Origin: Anaspis maculata
Taxonomy: Eukaryota; Arthropoda; Insecta; Coleoptera; Scraptiidae
Length of the DNA: 64,000 bases
NCBI GenBank assembly: GCA_949128115.1
Contig: OX421967.1
Location: 19,732,635 to 19,796,634 of the forward strand
Reading direction: 5' to 3'
Positions within the stretch are counted from its first letter, which is position 1. Every line of letters starts with the position of its first letter. The notes under the pieces were generated by a model. The model did not search any database. It worked only from the letters and a program-made list of their open reading frames with translations, and was not told the origin of the DNA. The position numbers and the translations under genes were made by a program. Below, piece by piece: positions 1 through 10,992 of the stretch.

Positions 1-1590
1 GAATTGGGTGGGACCTAGGCATGTGGTTGATAGAACCTTTTCGATGCAGAATTTAGTGGGGAATATTTTGAGTCCTATACTTATTTTACGTGCAAGTGAC
101 TGTTTGGCAGAAAAATGAGAAAAACCAGCACCGTGTCACTTTTAGGGGCGGTTTTCACCCCATAACTCGGCTAGCGCCAACGGGACACTTGGGGACTTTT
201 TTTTGGTGAATAAGAACATGCTTCCGAATGTCTCTGCAAAAACTCAGCTTTATATCAAAGATGTCTACCTCTACCATATAAAATTATCAAACGGTCCTGG
301 ACTATTATGTCATGTATGCATCTTCTTCTACTTAGCTGCGGAGCGCTATCATAGTTGGGGCACATATCATTCATGACGCGCCGTACATGTGGCCAGACTG
401 GCGCGACGACGTTCCGGTGGTTGTTGGGCTGATTATAAAACATGATGAAATGTTTGAAAAAAATTGCGTGATAGTAACCTATCACAAAAAGTTACTCACT
501 GGAGAACAGTGTTATTTTTGCATATATATTAATAACTACGATCATTTACTGCTAGTATATCCTATTGATTTCCCGCTTAATCCATAATAAACAAATTCAA
601 GATGGCGGCCATAAGAAAAAGAAGCAGAGTCGGCTGCCATATTTTCGAAAATAGTAGGCGGGGACGGTGGCAACACATCACATTCCATTCATGAGGTCAT
701 TCTTTCCTTATTGTTTCATCCTTGCTTCTTTCGTTCTTGTACTGAATAATTGATTGCACACTAAACTTAATATCGAAGAATAGAGAACTCAACTAAATAT
801 GGCATATATATTGCCATACAACATCTACAACATCTACAAAATAAAGCAAATATATGCCGAAAAGCTCTTCCTTTACCAATCTAAACAGAGTAATGGATTG
901 TCTCTAAGAAAATTTGCGAACATAATTTGAGAAGCAAAAATGAAATCGCTGTTCCCAAAGCCCAAAAAACCGTCGGCCAAAACTGTTTTGTTTATCTGGC
1001 TCCTAGGCTATTCAATAAAGTGCCAGACCAAGTGCCAGACTCAATAAAAATTCTAAAAATCATAAGCGAAAGTGTACAGAACTGAAAGAGTGGATTTTAA
1101 TGGGTGACATCAAGGAAATGCTGCCCACACTGCTCTGAGGCGTTTCACCTCTATCGATTTTGACCCAATTTTTGATTTTTGACTTTTTTCACCTCATTTT
1201 CAACTTTTTTGCTCAATCTTGATTTTTTTTTTAATTTTTTTTATCCGTTTGTATTTTAGGTATCTGTTATTTGAATTTTCAATAGTTGCCTATTCAATCG
1301 CACTCACACAGAAAGTTCCCTTGAGGAACTTTAAGTGAGGCTTACTCTTTTCCCAGTACAGCTAGTGCTTTGTTGATGTAAGTGGTTGTGTTATTTTGTA
1401 AAGTGTAATTTTTTCTGCTGTTGCTAAAATAGGAAATAAATATTATTATTATTATTATTTCTGACCCAAGTAGATAGGTACATCTATCCTTTCGTTTAAG
1501 ATTTGTTAATTTATTACTCACCTACCCACTTTCTCCCTTATCTTTAGATTTAGTGTTTGGACATGTCCTATATTTTATTTATGAGTGAAA
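1..1590. other. Non-coding A/T-rich stretch, no gene seen
   Basis: No convincing exon was found. Short open frames near 255-590 lie on both strands with no recognisable domain. At 598-610 there is a CAAGATGGCGGCC motif that recurs elsewhere in the window. Between about 1290 and 1460 an A/T-rich block ends in a run of ATT units (about 1440-1458), which resembles the 3' tail of a retroposon. Confidence 0.4.
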
Positions 1591-1599
1591 TATCAATCT

Positions 1600-1815
1600 T
1601 TATATTTTATGACTGCTCCGTGACGCAGGCGGTTCTGTGGCTGCCTGCGATGCGGAAGTCCCGGGTTCGATTCCCGGTGAAAAGTCTGGATGTTGTGTTG
1701 TCCGAAGTCGCACTTTTCTTTGTAATAAATTGTTTAATGAATAAACGGGCCAACTCCTATGGCAAAAAAGCCGATAAGGAGGAAAACATTTATTTTATTT
1801 ATTTTATATTTTATT
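1600..1815 (+). repeat. tRNA-derived SINE-like repeat
   Basis: A pol III B-box type motif, GGTTCGATTCC, sits at about 1663-1673, about 40 bp inside a G/C-richer head. A spacer and an A/T-rich tail with TTTATTTTATTT runs follow. This order (tRNA-like head, unrelated body, simple tail) is typical of SINEs. The A box is not clear, so the tRNA of origin cannot be named. A functional tRNA is unlikely because the acceptor and anticodon arms do not fold. Confidence 0.5.
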
Positions 1816-2250
1816 TACACTTACTGTAAAATCACGGACGAAGATTAATATTATTATTATTCACCATCAGATAAAAAGTTGATTTTCTCTTTATCTTATC
1901 TCTTCACGGCGTGGCGGTAAAATGCCCTATCGGTTAGTTAGCAAGTCGGTGAAATGTCCTGTTGGTAAGTTGGTTGCCCGTGAAATGTACCAAATATGAC
2001 CAGATTTCAACTGAGTCGGATCAACGATTGGGCAGTTATCGTAGCGGATCACAGACTACAGACCTACATACACGCGGACAGAGACATCACCCTGAAAATG
2101 GTCTCAGTCGAGGTCTCAGTCATCTTGGTTAACCTCAAAACGGATATATCTGTCATTTGATTTTCTCTGCACGATCACAACACTTTTCTATCCACGAAAC
2201 TTTCCCGGCAAGTACAAGAAACGGATGAACATTCTTGTTCAATAAGACGT
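1816..2250. other. Intergenic sequence, nothing recognised
   Basis: No exon with a plausible domain was seen. A short imperfect direct repeat is present around 1905-1985 (a block built on GTGAAATGTCC and related words). Confidence 0.3.
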
Positions 2251-3275
2251 CCCTTCAGATGGGGAGTTGGAAATTGAGAGAAGGACTGAAATAAATAAAT
2301 CTGGAGCATCTGGTATGAGCGTGGCGCGGAGCGTCGGATGTCGGGAGAGCGATATCCGAAGCTAAGCAACGTCAGGCGCAGTCAGATTTCTGGATGGGTG
2401 ACCTACCAGAAATTTAACTATCAGCTCGCTCATACCGTGCCTCGGAGAGCACGTTAAGCTGTCGGTCCACGGTTAAGTAGAGTAGCCATTGGCTAGACTT
2501 CGCCGTAACAAAGACGAAATTATTATAATTATTATTATTATCTTCATAATAATTGGACAAAATGTGAAATTTTCCCAAGAAAGTTTGAATTTCTGAAAAA
2601 CCTCCAAGCCTTTTCCATAAACCACCTCAATGTAAAAATCGTCAATCAAGGCTTTATTCAAGCTCCATCATTTGAGCCCGGTCTCGATAAGCCAGGACGG
2701 CTTTGCATTTTCAACTGGAAAACTGTCGGAAAATTTGGAAAAGAAATGGTAGGAAGATGTTCAAGAAAAAGTTACCCCTTATATTTATAAAAACGAAATG
2801 GTGGAAAGTTCACAAGGTAAAACGTTAGAAATTTGCAGTTTTTCCAGGATGGATAACTCAAAACCGTTGATCCGATTTCTTTTCTTTTACCCAAAAATTA
2901 ATAAAAGTATTTCTCCAACTTAATGTGCAGCAAATCTGCACCTAAGATGAGTATTTCGTGGAGCTCATCACCACAGGTCAAAGTTTGCACTGCACTTCTT
3001 TTCAATTCACGGAATGTGCCAAGTTTCATATTTAAAAAATCACCGCCGGAAAACCGATATCGTATCGCATTTGGAAATGCGGGCTTACACGACGCCCAAT
3101 GCAGGCTATTTCCGATATTAGTTGAAAGTCCGAGTTGAGTCCTGCACCAAATGCGGGTCCTCTTGGTCAAAGCCTGGGTGAGCATCCGTGTGGTAACGGC
3201 CAGCAAAAAATTGAAAATTCGTAGCGCTCGACTGGGAAATGGTGAAGCCAGATCACATTTGTAGGAGTCCTTATA
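2250..3275. repeat. Dispersed repeat family A, copy 1 (interrupted by a SINE)
   Basis: Segments at about 2252-2296 and 2545-3270 match in order the repeats at 11940-12345 and 16999-17230, and the block at 2900-3130 matches 16480-16680. Shared landmarks are a CGTCCCTTC-type block, a segment containing CAATGTAAAAATCGTCAAT, and a block containing ACACGACGCCCAAT. The interruption at about 2297-2544 is the 5S-derived SINE listed separately. No coding capacity was recognised. Confidence 0.65.
2310..2545 (+). repeat. 5S-rRNA-derived SINE (SINE3-type)
   Basis: About 2352-2405 closely resembles the internal promoter half of eukaryotic 5S rRNA: CGAAGCTAAGCAACGTC, then a variant of the GGGCGCGGTCAGT region, then GGATGGGTGACC. 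The 3' helix expected of a working 5S gene is missing. Instead there is an unrelated body containing GGAGAGCACGTTAAGC and a tail of ATT repeats (2520-2542). That combination indicates a retroposed 5S-derived SINE. It interrupts a copy of dispersed repeat family A. Confidence 0.7.
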
Positions 3276-3394
3276 CTCAAGTTTTGCAGGCATAAAGTCA
3301 CAATTTGAAACTGGAAAGGGAAAAAGAAGAATGAATAAAACAATCCACGAAGAAAGCCGAATCAACATAAAGCCCACTTCTAGCAAAATAAATC

Positions 3395-3400
3395 TTTATT
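3395..3400 (-). terminator. Poly(A) signal of odorant-binding gene 1
   Basis: AATAAA on the minus strand, 6 bp past the stop codon at 3406-3408. The very short 3' spacing suggests a compact 3' UTR. Confidence 0.6.
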
Positions 3401-3405
3401 TGTCA

Positions 3406-5136
3406 TCAAACTGTGCTCTTCGCGAAGCACTCCTCCATAGACAGTACATCGGCACATGTCGTCACGTTGCCCAGACCTTGCAGACAACCGTAAACTTTGA
3501 CGCTTTGTTCTTCAGAAAAGCCTTTTGTGATTTCAACAGTCGACTTGATTGAATCAACGTCTATAGTGCCGTCGTCTTTGTCGATGAAGCCCCGTTTTTC
3601 GAAAACGCACTTGAAATAGCACAAAGTAGCTTCATCGGTGGTGGGTTCTAGCGGCTGCTTTTGCAGAGTCTTGCGGAAAGCCTTCAGCATCTCAGCCGTA
3701 ACGTTCGTCTCGGACATGCACGATTTTCTCCAATCGATCAAGCTTTCACCCTGCAAAAGTGGCGTGTCGTATTTCGAAAAGTTTATCGAAAGCTAAAATT
3801 TCAAAATAGTGAATATGGGCAAAACATTTTGAAATTAATATCATCTTGAGCGCTGTCTAATTCAAGTGCAGATGTGCTGAGTTCAATTCGAGTTCAACTT
3901 TAAACCGTTGAGAACTTAGTTTTGTCACTTTTGTCGTTCTAAGCAACCAAGCCGTGACTAAATCAAGTTAAATTTTAAGACCCATTTGCGAGTATGCGCG
4001 CAAGTGATTTGTCTCATGGGAAAGGTGGATTGTGTGACAATAATTATTTCCGTATTGATAAAACAAAAGAGTTTGGAACTGAGCTCAACCTAAGAAAATA
4101 TAAACCTGAAACCTCTAAGTGACTGAGCAACCAGGCCACGGCGTTTTGATGATGGTAGCATTCGAGGTAGCATTACACCTGCCCCTGTATATCTGCCAAT
4201 CCACCCTTCCTATGAGAGATTCACGCATACCTGTGAGCGTAGAACTAACGGTGTGCAGAATAGCTGTTTGTACCGTGTGATCCAAATCATTCCGAGACTG
4301 TGACATAGTCAAATTCTGGGATGTAAAGCTGCTTTTCGCCGGGGCACAGCCTACCCCAATTCGGAATGGTTTGGGTCACACATTATTAGCGGTAGAGGTA
4401 GTCTGCGCTCACGGGTATGCGCGTAAGGGATTTCTCTTATGGGAAAGGTGGCCATAAGTTGAAGTTGGGTCAATTTTATGGAGGTTACGTAACGTGTGCT
4501 GTGCCACGTCCATTTTCATTCGAACCAACTATACAGGTGATTCACTGATTCACCACCAAATGGACAGTTCAATGATGCCAAGCATTTTTTTTGTGATACA
4601 AACCTAGCTTCTGAATTTAAAAATAGTTTCGAAAAAATATGCCTACAGAATGTCTTTTTTGAAAGAAGTTTTGAGGCTTTTTTTCAAGACCGGCCCTGGA
4701 AATTTCAAACTGCTTGATAAGACGATTTTTCAGCTACCAATAGAAGAATCAACCCATAAAATTTCAATCGAATCTATTGGATCGTTCTAAAGATACAGCT
4801 TATTAAAAAATTCGATCAAATACATGAATCACCCTGTAACTTCGAAACGAACAGGGTTAGGAAAACTTCAAAGCCAAATCCTCGTTCGCCTGGAAAAAAC
4901 TGGACCTACCCTGCTTAGGCTATGATGTCCATTTGGTAGTGAATCACCCTGTACAGTTCTAGTGTGATTCTTTGTCTCTTCCTTTCGTTTTCTCTCACTT
5001 CACTTAATCATGCTTGTACGTTAATCTCTACTGTTAGGTAGGTAGTTGTAGTTATACGTTAAATGGATGTGAACGACGCTTTACTCACATAAATTTCGGC
5101 TGTGATAAAAAAAAGTAAAATAACCGCCACCTTCAT
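3406..5136 (-). CDS. Odorant-binding protein, PBP/GOBP family (copy 1)
   Basis: Small secreted carrier of hydrophobic ligands, expected in sensillum lymph or haemolymph. I join exon 1 (5136 down to 5089, 16 codons: ATG, a hydrophobic signal peptide MKVAVILLFFITAEIY, donor GTGAGT) to exon 2 (3750 down to 3406; acceptor TTTTGCAG). Both junctions are phase 0. The protein is 130 residues. All six family cysteines lie in exon 2 with spacing C-x32-C-x3-C-x40-C-x9-C-x8-C; the x3 and x8 intervals are the family hallmark. The CYFKC motif and the following EKRGFIDKD closely resemble gene 2 at 23 kb. The intron (3751-5088) carries two repeat elements. Exon 2 is very secure. Exon 1 is inferred from phase, splice sites and hydrophobicity; a longer 5' structure cannot be excluded. 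The ligand is unknown. Confidence 0.9.
4268..4386. mobile_element. MITE-like hairpin, family C, in intron of odorant-binding gene 1
   Basis: Terminal inverted repeats read GTGTGATCCAAATCATTCCGA at the left and TCGGAATGGTTTGGGTCACAC at the right, about 110 bp apart. The interior holds TCAAATTCTGGGATGTAAAG and GGGCACAGCC, also found at 11796-11898 and, inverted, at 33370-33515. No coding capacity. Confidence 0.65.
4534..4951. mobile_element. Element D, deletion derivative (TA target duplication)
   Basis: Starts CAGGTGATTC and ends GAATCACCCTG, with TA on both sides. The body matches the right half of the longer element at 8165-9392 (blocks containing GCCAAGCA and ACAGAATGT), so it looks like an internally deleted copy. 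It lies in the intron of odorant-binding gene 1. The TA duplication and lack of coding sequence fit a non-autonomous Tc1/mariner-type element, but no transposase was seen. Confidence 0.65.
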
Positions 5137-7202
5137 AGCTCAAAACTGCAATGAGAATTAATTTTAATTCCAACAAAAATATTTTTGACGAATCATAACT
5201 TGACGGTCGACTGATTTCTCTCAATGGAGGTTGTTTTTTTTCCCGTCAATTCTTAACAATATTAAATTTATTCGAATCTGAAAAAAATTGCAAATTATTT
5301 CGTTCCGATTGGCTTTTATTTTTTCACTGCTGCCTCAAAATTGGTTTGCTGATTCAAGGATGTAACGCTTATAGTTAAATAATGGATTCAACACCTATGA
5401 TCGAGCTATTAGACAAGGCATAAAAATAATGCATAATATATTTTACATTTCCAACAATGGTATTTTGGTGATGGTTAATGGTATTCCAAACGATATTTGT
5501 TAGGAAACAGGGCTGGCACAGAAAAAACAATTGAATATTCCCTCACATGCGTGAGTCGCAATAGCGCATTTTCTTAGTGCAGTCATTGAGCTTGAAAATT
5601 ACATGTTTAAACGATACAAGAGTAAGATAAGATTCACGTTTTTCATGACAATCGTTCCATCCTCGGTTCCATCAATGAGAAATTCCGATGAATTAGCGGA
5701 GATGATGTTCATCTGGTGAGATGAAGAGGGGATCTTCCACGATAACTGCCGAACCGTTGACCCGATCGACTTGAAATGTGGTATGCGGACATGGTTTGTC
5801 CGTGGAATGTGCCCATTAGTTTTTGGCTGTCATCTGTCAAACTTAACTGTCACTATCATCAAATGTCATAAGCTCTATATCTCACGGAACTCGACTTGCA
5901 CTATGTCATTTGAAAGCCCTTGAAAAACTGTATTCAGAACAATGGGGCCTTGCATTGCCACTTTTACACACCGAGGGCGCCACAACCGTTGAGGGCAAAT
6001 TCGACATTTTGTCGGCGTTAAAAATTCAAACGTTATTATTTTTAGAATATATAACTATTTGATGCTGTAGTCAAAAATTTGGATTTTTGCATTTTTCAGG
6101 AAAAAAATTAGATTTTCTCAAATTTTCAGAATTTTTTTTGAAAATCTGAGGTAGTCATTTCATTATGTGATGAATATTGTACATAAACCTTTTTTCAAAA
6201 TTCAAATATCATGAATAGAATCGACCGAAATCAATTTTGAATATTTCCCTTTGAAGTTCACCGCCTGCCGCCGCCACCTGCAAGCGCCAGCGGTTCCCGT
6301 CCGGTATTATCATACAATATTTATACTCCGCGAGAAATAAAAGGACTGTATCTCCAGTCCCGTAGAAAATCCCAACAGTGTAACAAGCAACTGGTCAATA
6401 CCTAATCGGTTACTTTTTCAATTTAATTTATTAATAGCTTCGTCACTCGATATTAATGGAATGTACTCCAGAAATAAATAAGTAAGATAAGTGAAAAACT
6501 ACTATAAAGAGGAAAAAAGTACAATAGGAGGCTTTATTTTGTTTTCTGTTTTATGCACAAAATGTATATAACGAGAGATGGAAAACGCAATCCGTCAAGT
6601 TGGCCTGCAAATCAAAAAGGAACAGTTACAGAGATGTATACATACTTTTTAAATGTTATAGGAAACTGCAGCTCACAAAATGACTAAAACTAATTTGTGT
6701 TGAAATCAAATTTTTGAAACATTCGAAAATTCAAAAAAAAAGTTCACTCATATACCAACGGTGCACCCTGGTGCAAGTACAAGCACCTTATCTCAGCAGT
6801 CTGTCGCCCATTGGGAGCAGCCAATTTCAATCTTTGATTCTAATGAAAATTTAGAACAGGCATTGAACCCAGTAACTGGAAGCTATGAGAAGATACAGGG
6901 TGGTCGATCCTAGCGTAATCATCTCATAGCGGCCTTACCGTTCAAGATAAAAAAAAAAGATGAAATAGTGCTATTCTGTAAAAAATAACATTCCATTAAC
7001 GCTCTGTTATGAAAAAATTCGTGTCGGCAATTGGCTGTTGCCTGGGTAATAACGTGACAGCCTTTATGGAACGTAATTTTTTAGAGAATCGCACCATAAG
7101 AAAAAAGTTGTATGGTTTGATTAGAACTGAACTTAACGGAATACAGTTGAACTATGAGGCCTGTTTGTGGACCCGACCCATGAATATCTTGCGGAATCGC
7201 CA
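5137..7202. other. Intergenic repeats, no gene recognised
   Basis: About 5728-5960 is a copy of a repeat also found at about 17553-17790 (shared core CCGAACCGTTGACCCGATCG). The rest is A/T-rich with long homopolymers. A short frame starting ATG at 7009 is followed by a possible donor, but no partner exon was found, so it is not annotated. No TATA element is obvious upstream of odorant-binding gene 1. Confidence 0.4.
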
Positions 7203-7365
7203 GGTTGCCAGATCTCATATATTTGGTATGAGACTCATATATTTCAACAAGATCTCATACCTCATACCACATCATCAGATATATGAGCAAATCTCATATA
7301 TTTGAAGCTATCGGCAGTTTCACTAGTTTCAGACATAATTTTGTTAATTTTTATTATCATTTTGG

Positions 7366-9550
7366 CAGTGGCGTATCTAGGGTAAATTGCGCCCAGGGCA
7401 AAATATGAAAATTGCGCCCCTGAATTAGAAACCCTGGGAAATGCGCCTCAGGCAGTTTTTCAGAATTTGGGTGGGCCAACGACAAATAGGGCCCCCACGT
7501 GTGATCCGTTCCCATGCAAAGTTGCTAGGCAACCAGGGCTGTCACTAGGCTATCACCTAGGCAACATCACCTGATGAACTGTTCCCTGGTTCCGAAAATA
7601 GGGTCCCTGTTATAGGTTATACCTAGATCAGATGAAAAAGTCGAAAGTTGATTGTCTGTTTGAATGTATTGGTTTTGGTTTTCCCTCTTTCTCTGTTCCC
7701 ATTTCGCTAGTAAATTATTGCTCACAGGAATTGCGCCCAACACTGACATGGTGCCGACGACAATAGGTTCCCAAGAAACGGAAGGAAAAAATGTATTGCT
7801 GCTTGCATAAAGGAGTCATGAGTTTTCTGAATCCACCAATCCCGGAGGGTCAATTCGAGGTAAATTTGCAAAATTTAACCCAGCTGCTAAGTTTTGAAAG
7901 TAATACCAACTGCCTGTCATTTTGCAATAAATGTTTGGCTCACTGTAACTGTGACACTGCCAGATTTAGATACTTGAACCTAGCAACTTGAAATTGAGGT
8001 AACATACCTCAAATGTACCTACAGGTCTGTGATTGGTTAACTTAACTTTGTCTTTTCTCGAATACCATTTCAGGTAGATTTTTTTTCCTCGGTATTACAC
8101 ATCTGACTGCTATCTAGTTTTGCTTCATTTTCTCTGGGGCGTGAGTTTTGAGACATCCTGTATACAGGGTGATTCACCACCAAATGGACATAGCTTAAGG
8201 ATAGGTCCAATTTTTTCAGGCAAACCTGGATCTGGTTTTGAAATTTTTCTAACGCTGTTCGTTTCGAAGCTACAGGGTGATTCATGTATTTCGTAGAATT
8301 TTTGACAAGCCATAACTTTCGAACAACTCAACAGATTGGTTTGAAATTTCATGGGTTTATTCTTCTATTGATATCTGACACATCACTTTCTCAAAGAGTT
8401 GAAAATTCCCTGGGCCGGCCTTGAAAAAAAAAATTCAAAGCTTTTTAAAAAAAGACACTTTGTATGCATATTATTCAAAATTCATTTTCATATTCAAAAA
8501 CTACATGAAACATGCTATCAATATCGCAAAAAAAATTGCTTGGCACCATCAAGCTGTCAAAAGAAAATTGATGATCCTGATGATTTTTGAGGTTAGGATT
8601 TTTTGTAAATCAATATTTTCAAATATTCACAAATGATTCATTATGGCCCCAAATTTCAGCCGTTTCGTCATGGAAGTAAAAATGACATTTTTCTCGTTTT
8701 CTCAGTAACTAGTAACAAAAAGTTTCAGCCGAATTTTCAAAAAATTATTGTCACGTCCTTCAGCTTCACTTCTATCCCAATTTGAGCTGAAATTGAGAAA
8801 CGTATAAAAAAAAATTTGAAAATTCTGATGAAATTTTTTGTTATTTCTGAGAAAACGAGAAAAATGTCATTTTCATTTTTCTGACGAAACGGCTGAAATT
8901 CAGGGTCATAATAGATCATTTGCAAATATTTGAAAATATCAATTTAGAAAAAATCCTAACCTCAAAAATCATTACGATTGTCAAAAATTTTCTTGACAGC
9001 TCAATGGTGCCAAGCAATTTTTTTTGAATTATTATTAGCATGTTTGATGTAGTTTCCGAATTTGAGAATGAAATTCGGAAAATGAGCATACAGAATGTAT
9101 TTTTTTGAAAAAAGCTTTGAAGTTTTTTTTTACAAAGCCAGCCCTGGAAACTTCAAACTGTTTGATAGGGCGATGTGTCAGATATCAATAGAAGAATCAA
9201 CCCACAAAATTTCAATCCAATCTATTCGGTCGTTCTGAAGATACGGCTTGTCAAAAAATTCGACAAAATACATGAATCACCCTGTAACTTCGAAACAAAC
9301 AGTGTTAGAAAAATTTCAAAGCCAGATCCTGGTTCGCCTGGTAAAACTGGACCTACCCTTAGGCTATGTCCGTTTGGTGGTGAATCACCCTGTATAATTA
9401 TATGAAGTTCAAAGAACTTGGTCTTTGATTCGTTTTTCCAATTTTTTTTTCATTTTTCCACATTTCCATCTTTTCCTCTCATTTGCGCCCTGAGGATTAA
9501 AGTGCGCCCATGGCACGTGCCCCACTTGCCCGCCCTTAGATACGCCTCTG
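7366..9550. mobile_element. hAT-like non-autonomous element with 8-bp target duplication
   Basis: The left end is CAGTGGCGTATCTAGGG and the right end CCCTTAGATACGCCTCTG, a good inverted repeat. It is flanked on both sides by the identical 8-bp word CATTTTGG (7358-7365 and 9551-9558). An 8-bp duplication and a CAGNGGCG-type terminus are features of the hAT superfamily. The interior has GCGCCC-rich subterminal repeats on both sides and no recognisable transposase. About 1.2 kb of it is the nested element D. Confidence 0.75.
8165..9392. mobile_element. Element D, long hairpin copy (TA target duplication)
   Basis: A 1.23 kb near-complete hairpin running from CAGGGTGATTCACCACCAAA to its inverted counterpart, ending TGAATCACCCTG, with TA on each side. 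The centre is near 8770. Both arms repeat the words ATGAATCACCCTGTA / TACAGGGTGATTCAT internally, about 110 bp from the ends. There is no coding sequence. The short copy at 4534-4951 and the TIR-sharing element at 38897-39461 belong to the same group. Confidence 0.75.
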
Positions 9551-9558
9551 CATTTTGG

Positions 9559-10732
9559 CGCTGTGATTTGTAGCATTCCTTAACGGGAATGTTGAATTAT
9601 TTCTTGTTGGAAGAATTTTTTCCATCCAGGGAAACTATTGGACGGATGTCCGTGATAGGCATCAGCAATAAGATTATTAAAATCTGAATATAATCTCTCC
9701 TTCAATTTTAATTTGGTTTGTAAATAATTTTATTTGAAGATCCCCTAAAGACAATAAGCTATTGAAGTTGGCAGCTGCAGCTGCAAAATATTTTTGAATA
9801 CCTACTGAGTTTTGTGTCAAATTTTGTGTTCAATAATCTCTGAAAATTACATTTAAGGGTCGGAATTAACTGCCCTTGACAAAGTTAATATTTTTTCTCA
9901 ACTTGTAGTAGGCAATAGCAACTATGTACCTATCTTAAGGTTTTATCAGATTTTTAAAATGCTATTTTTGATGTGTCTGTTTTTTAGAAATGTTTATTGT
10001 GATTGTGTTATTAAAAAAAATCGACCTCATATATTTCCGAGTATATTTCTTGCCAATCTCATATATATTTCTCAAGTGTCTCATATATATATCATTCAAA
10101 AATATCTGGCAACCCTACTCATCAGAATGGTACTTTCATCAAGGTGAAAACAATTTTGTTTGGAGAGAAATTCTCAGTTTAAACGGACACACAATAACTA
10201 TTTTCAAGTACAAGGACATATTGGACTCTGTGTATTGGACTGACAAAATAAAAACAAAATTGTTCCTCGTCGGAATGACTACCACCTTCCTAACCCGCTT
10301 TCTTTGATTGTTTGTTGAGTTGCATACCCGCCCGGCGTGGAAAATATATTATATATGTGTGTGGTTTCCTTTCAGTAATCTTTTTCTTGAGAACCAGAGG
10401 GTAATCCGCAAATTTTCTTTCGCATTACCTTCTTGAACACTTTCTAGTCTATTTTTATTCCTTCTTTCAAATTTTTCAAATCGAGTCGACCATCAAAAAT
10501 ACACATGTGGGCTCTTTAACTTTGATAATTTTTTTCAAAAAAATTTGTGGATAATCCGCAAATTTTCTTTTAGAGAATCTTCTAGGGCACTCTGTTCTTA
10601 GTCCATTCCTTCTTTTGGAATTAGGTACCTATCGAAATGACACAAGACCCAAAATCAGGTCTTTATTGTTGGGTTTTTCAACATTCTTTACTTTTTCTTG
10701 TTAGTTGAGATAGAAAAAGAAAATTAACTCAC
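9559..10732. other. Right part of outer TIR element and unassigned DNA
   Basis: Up to 10114 this is the right side of the TIR element. From there to 10732 it is A/T-rich with a twice-repeated word containing CCGCAAATTTTCTTT (about 10396 and 10556). No exon was recognised. Confidence 0.3.
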
Positions 10733-10957
10733 CCTAACGGGCCCCTCACGGGGCTCCAGGCCCCGATGATTTATCACCTCTTTAACCACCCTCTGGGCGG
10801 CACTGGTCGGTAGTTTCGGTTTCGGACAGGTTTCGGACTTTCGATTTCGGCTTTCGGCGTCTTCGCTGTCTTGTGCGCCGACTCGCGGAGTAATAATTTG
10901 GTTGGCGCTATTTATCCGGGAAGTCCAAGAATTACGATTCTCGTCGTTGGTGTGCAT
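10733..10957 (-). CDS. Possible first coding exon of a gene divergent from RPA43
   Basis: An ATG at 10957 opens 75 codons that end at a consensus donor AGG|GTGAGT in phase 0; the frame meets a stop two codons into the intron. The stretch is markedly richer in G/C than its surroundings, and the predicted peptide is polar and rich in Arg, Ser and Glu. I do not recognise a domain, and no matching downstream exon could be identified at lower coordinates. Its start codon is only 35 bp from that of RPA43 on the other strand, so the two 5' UTRs would have to overlap or one start is wrong. It could instead be part of the RPA43 promoter or 5' UTR. Confidence 0.33.
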
Positions 10958-10992
10958 TTTGCAAGTTTCTGTTTCGAATCCTAGAGAATGAA

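Larger units (their letters stand above)
7203..10114. mobile_element. Outer TIR element holding two nested elements
   Basis: GGTTGCCAGAT at 7203-7213 is answered by its exact reverse complement at 10104-10114. Just inside both ends lie clusters of TCTCATATAT words in matching orientation, so the inverted repeats extend about 100 bp in degenerate form. Removing the nested hAT-like element (7366-9550) and one target copy leaves an element of roughly 720 bp. No target duplication was seen at the outer ends. Confidence 0.5.

Noticed and set aside
2310..2545. Functional 5S rRNA gene
   Set aside because: Only the promoter half resembles 5S; the 3' half is replaced and a retroposon tail follows.
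2898..3386. 162-codon minus frame with a signal-peptide-like stretch
   Set aside because: Most of it is the dispersed repeat A also found at 16.5 and 18.1 kb; the hydrophobic stretch is followed by repeat sequence and lies downstream of the odorant-binding exon.
7009..7305. 98-codon plus frame starting with ATG
   Set aside because: No recognisable domain; the end runs into the TCTCATATAT terminal repeats of a transposon.
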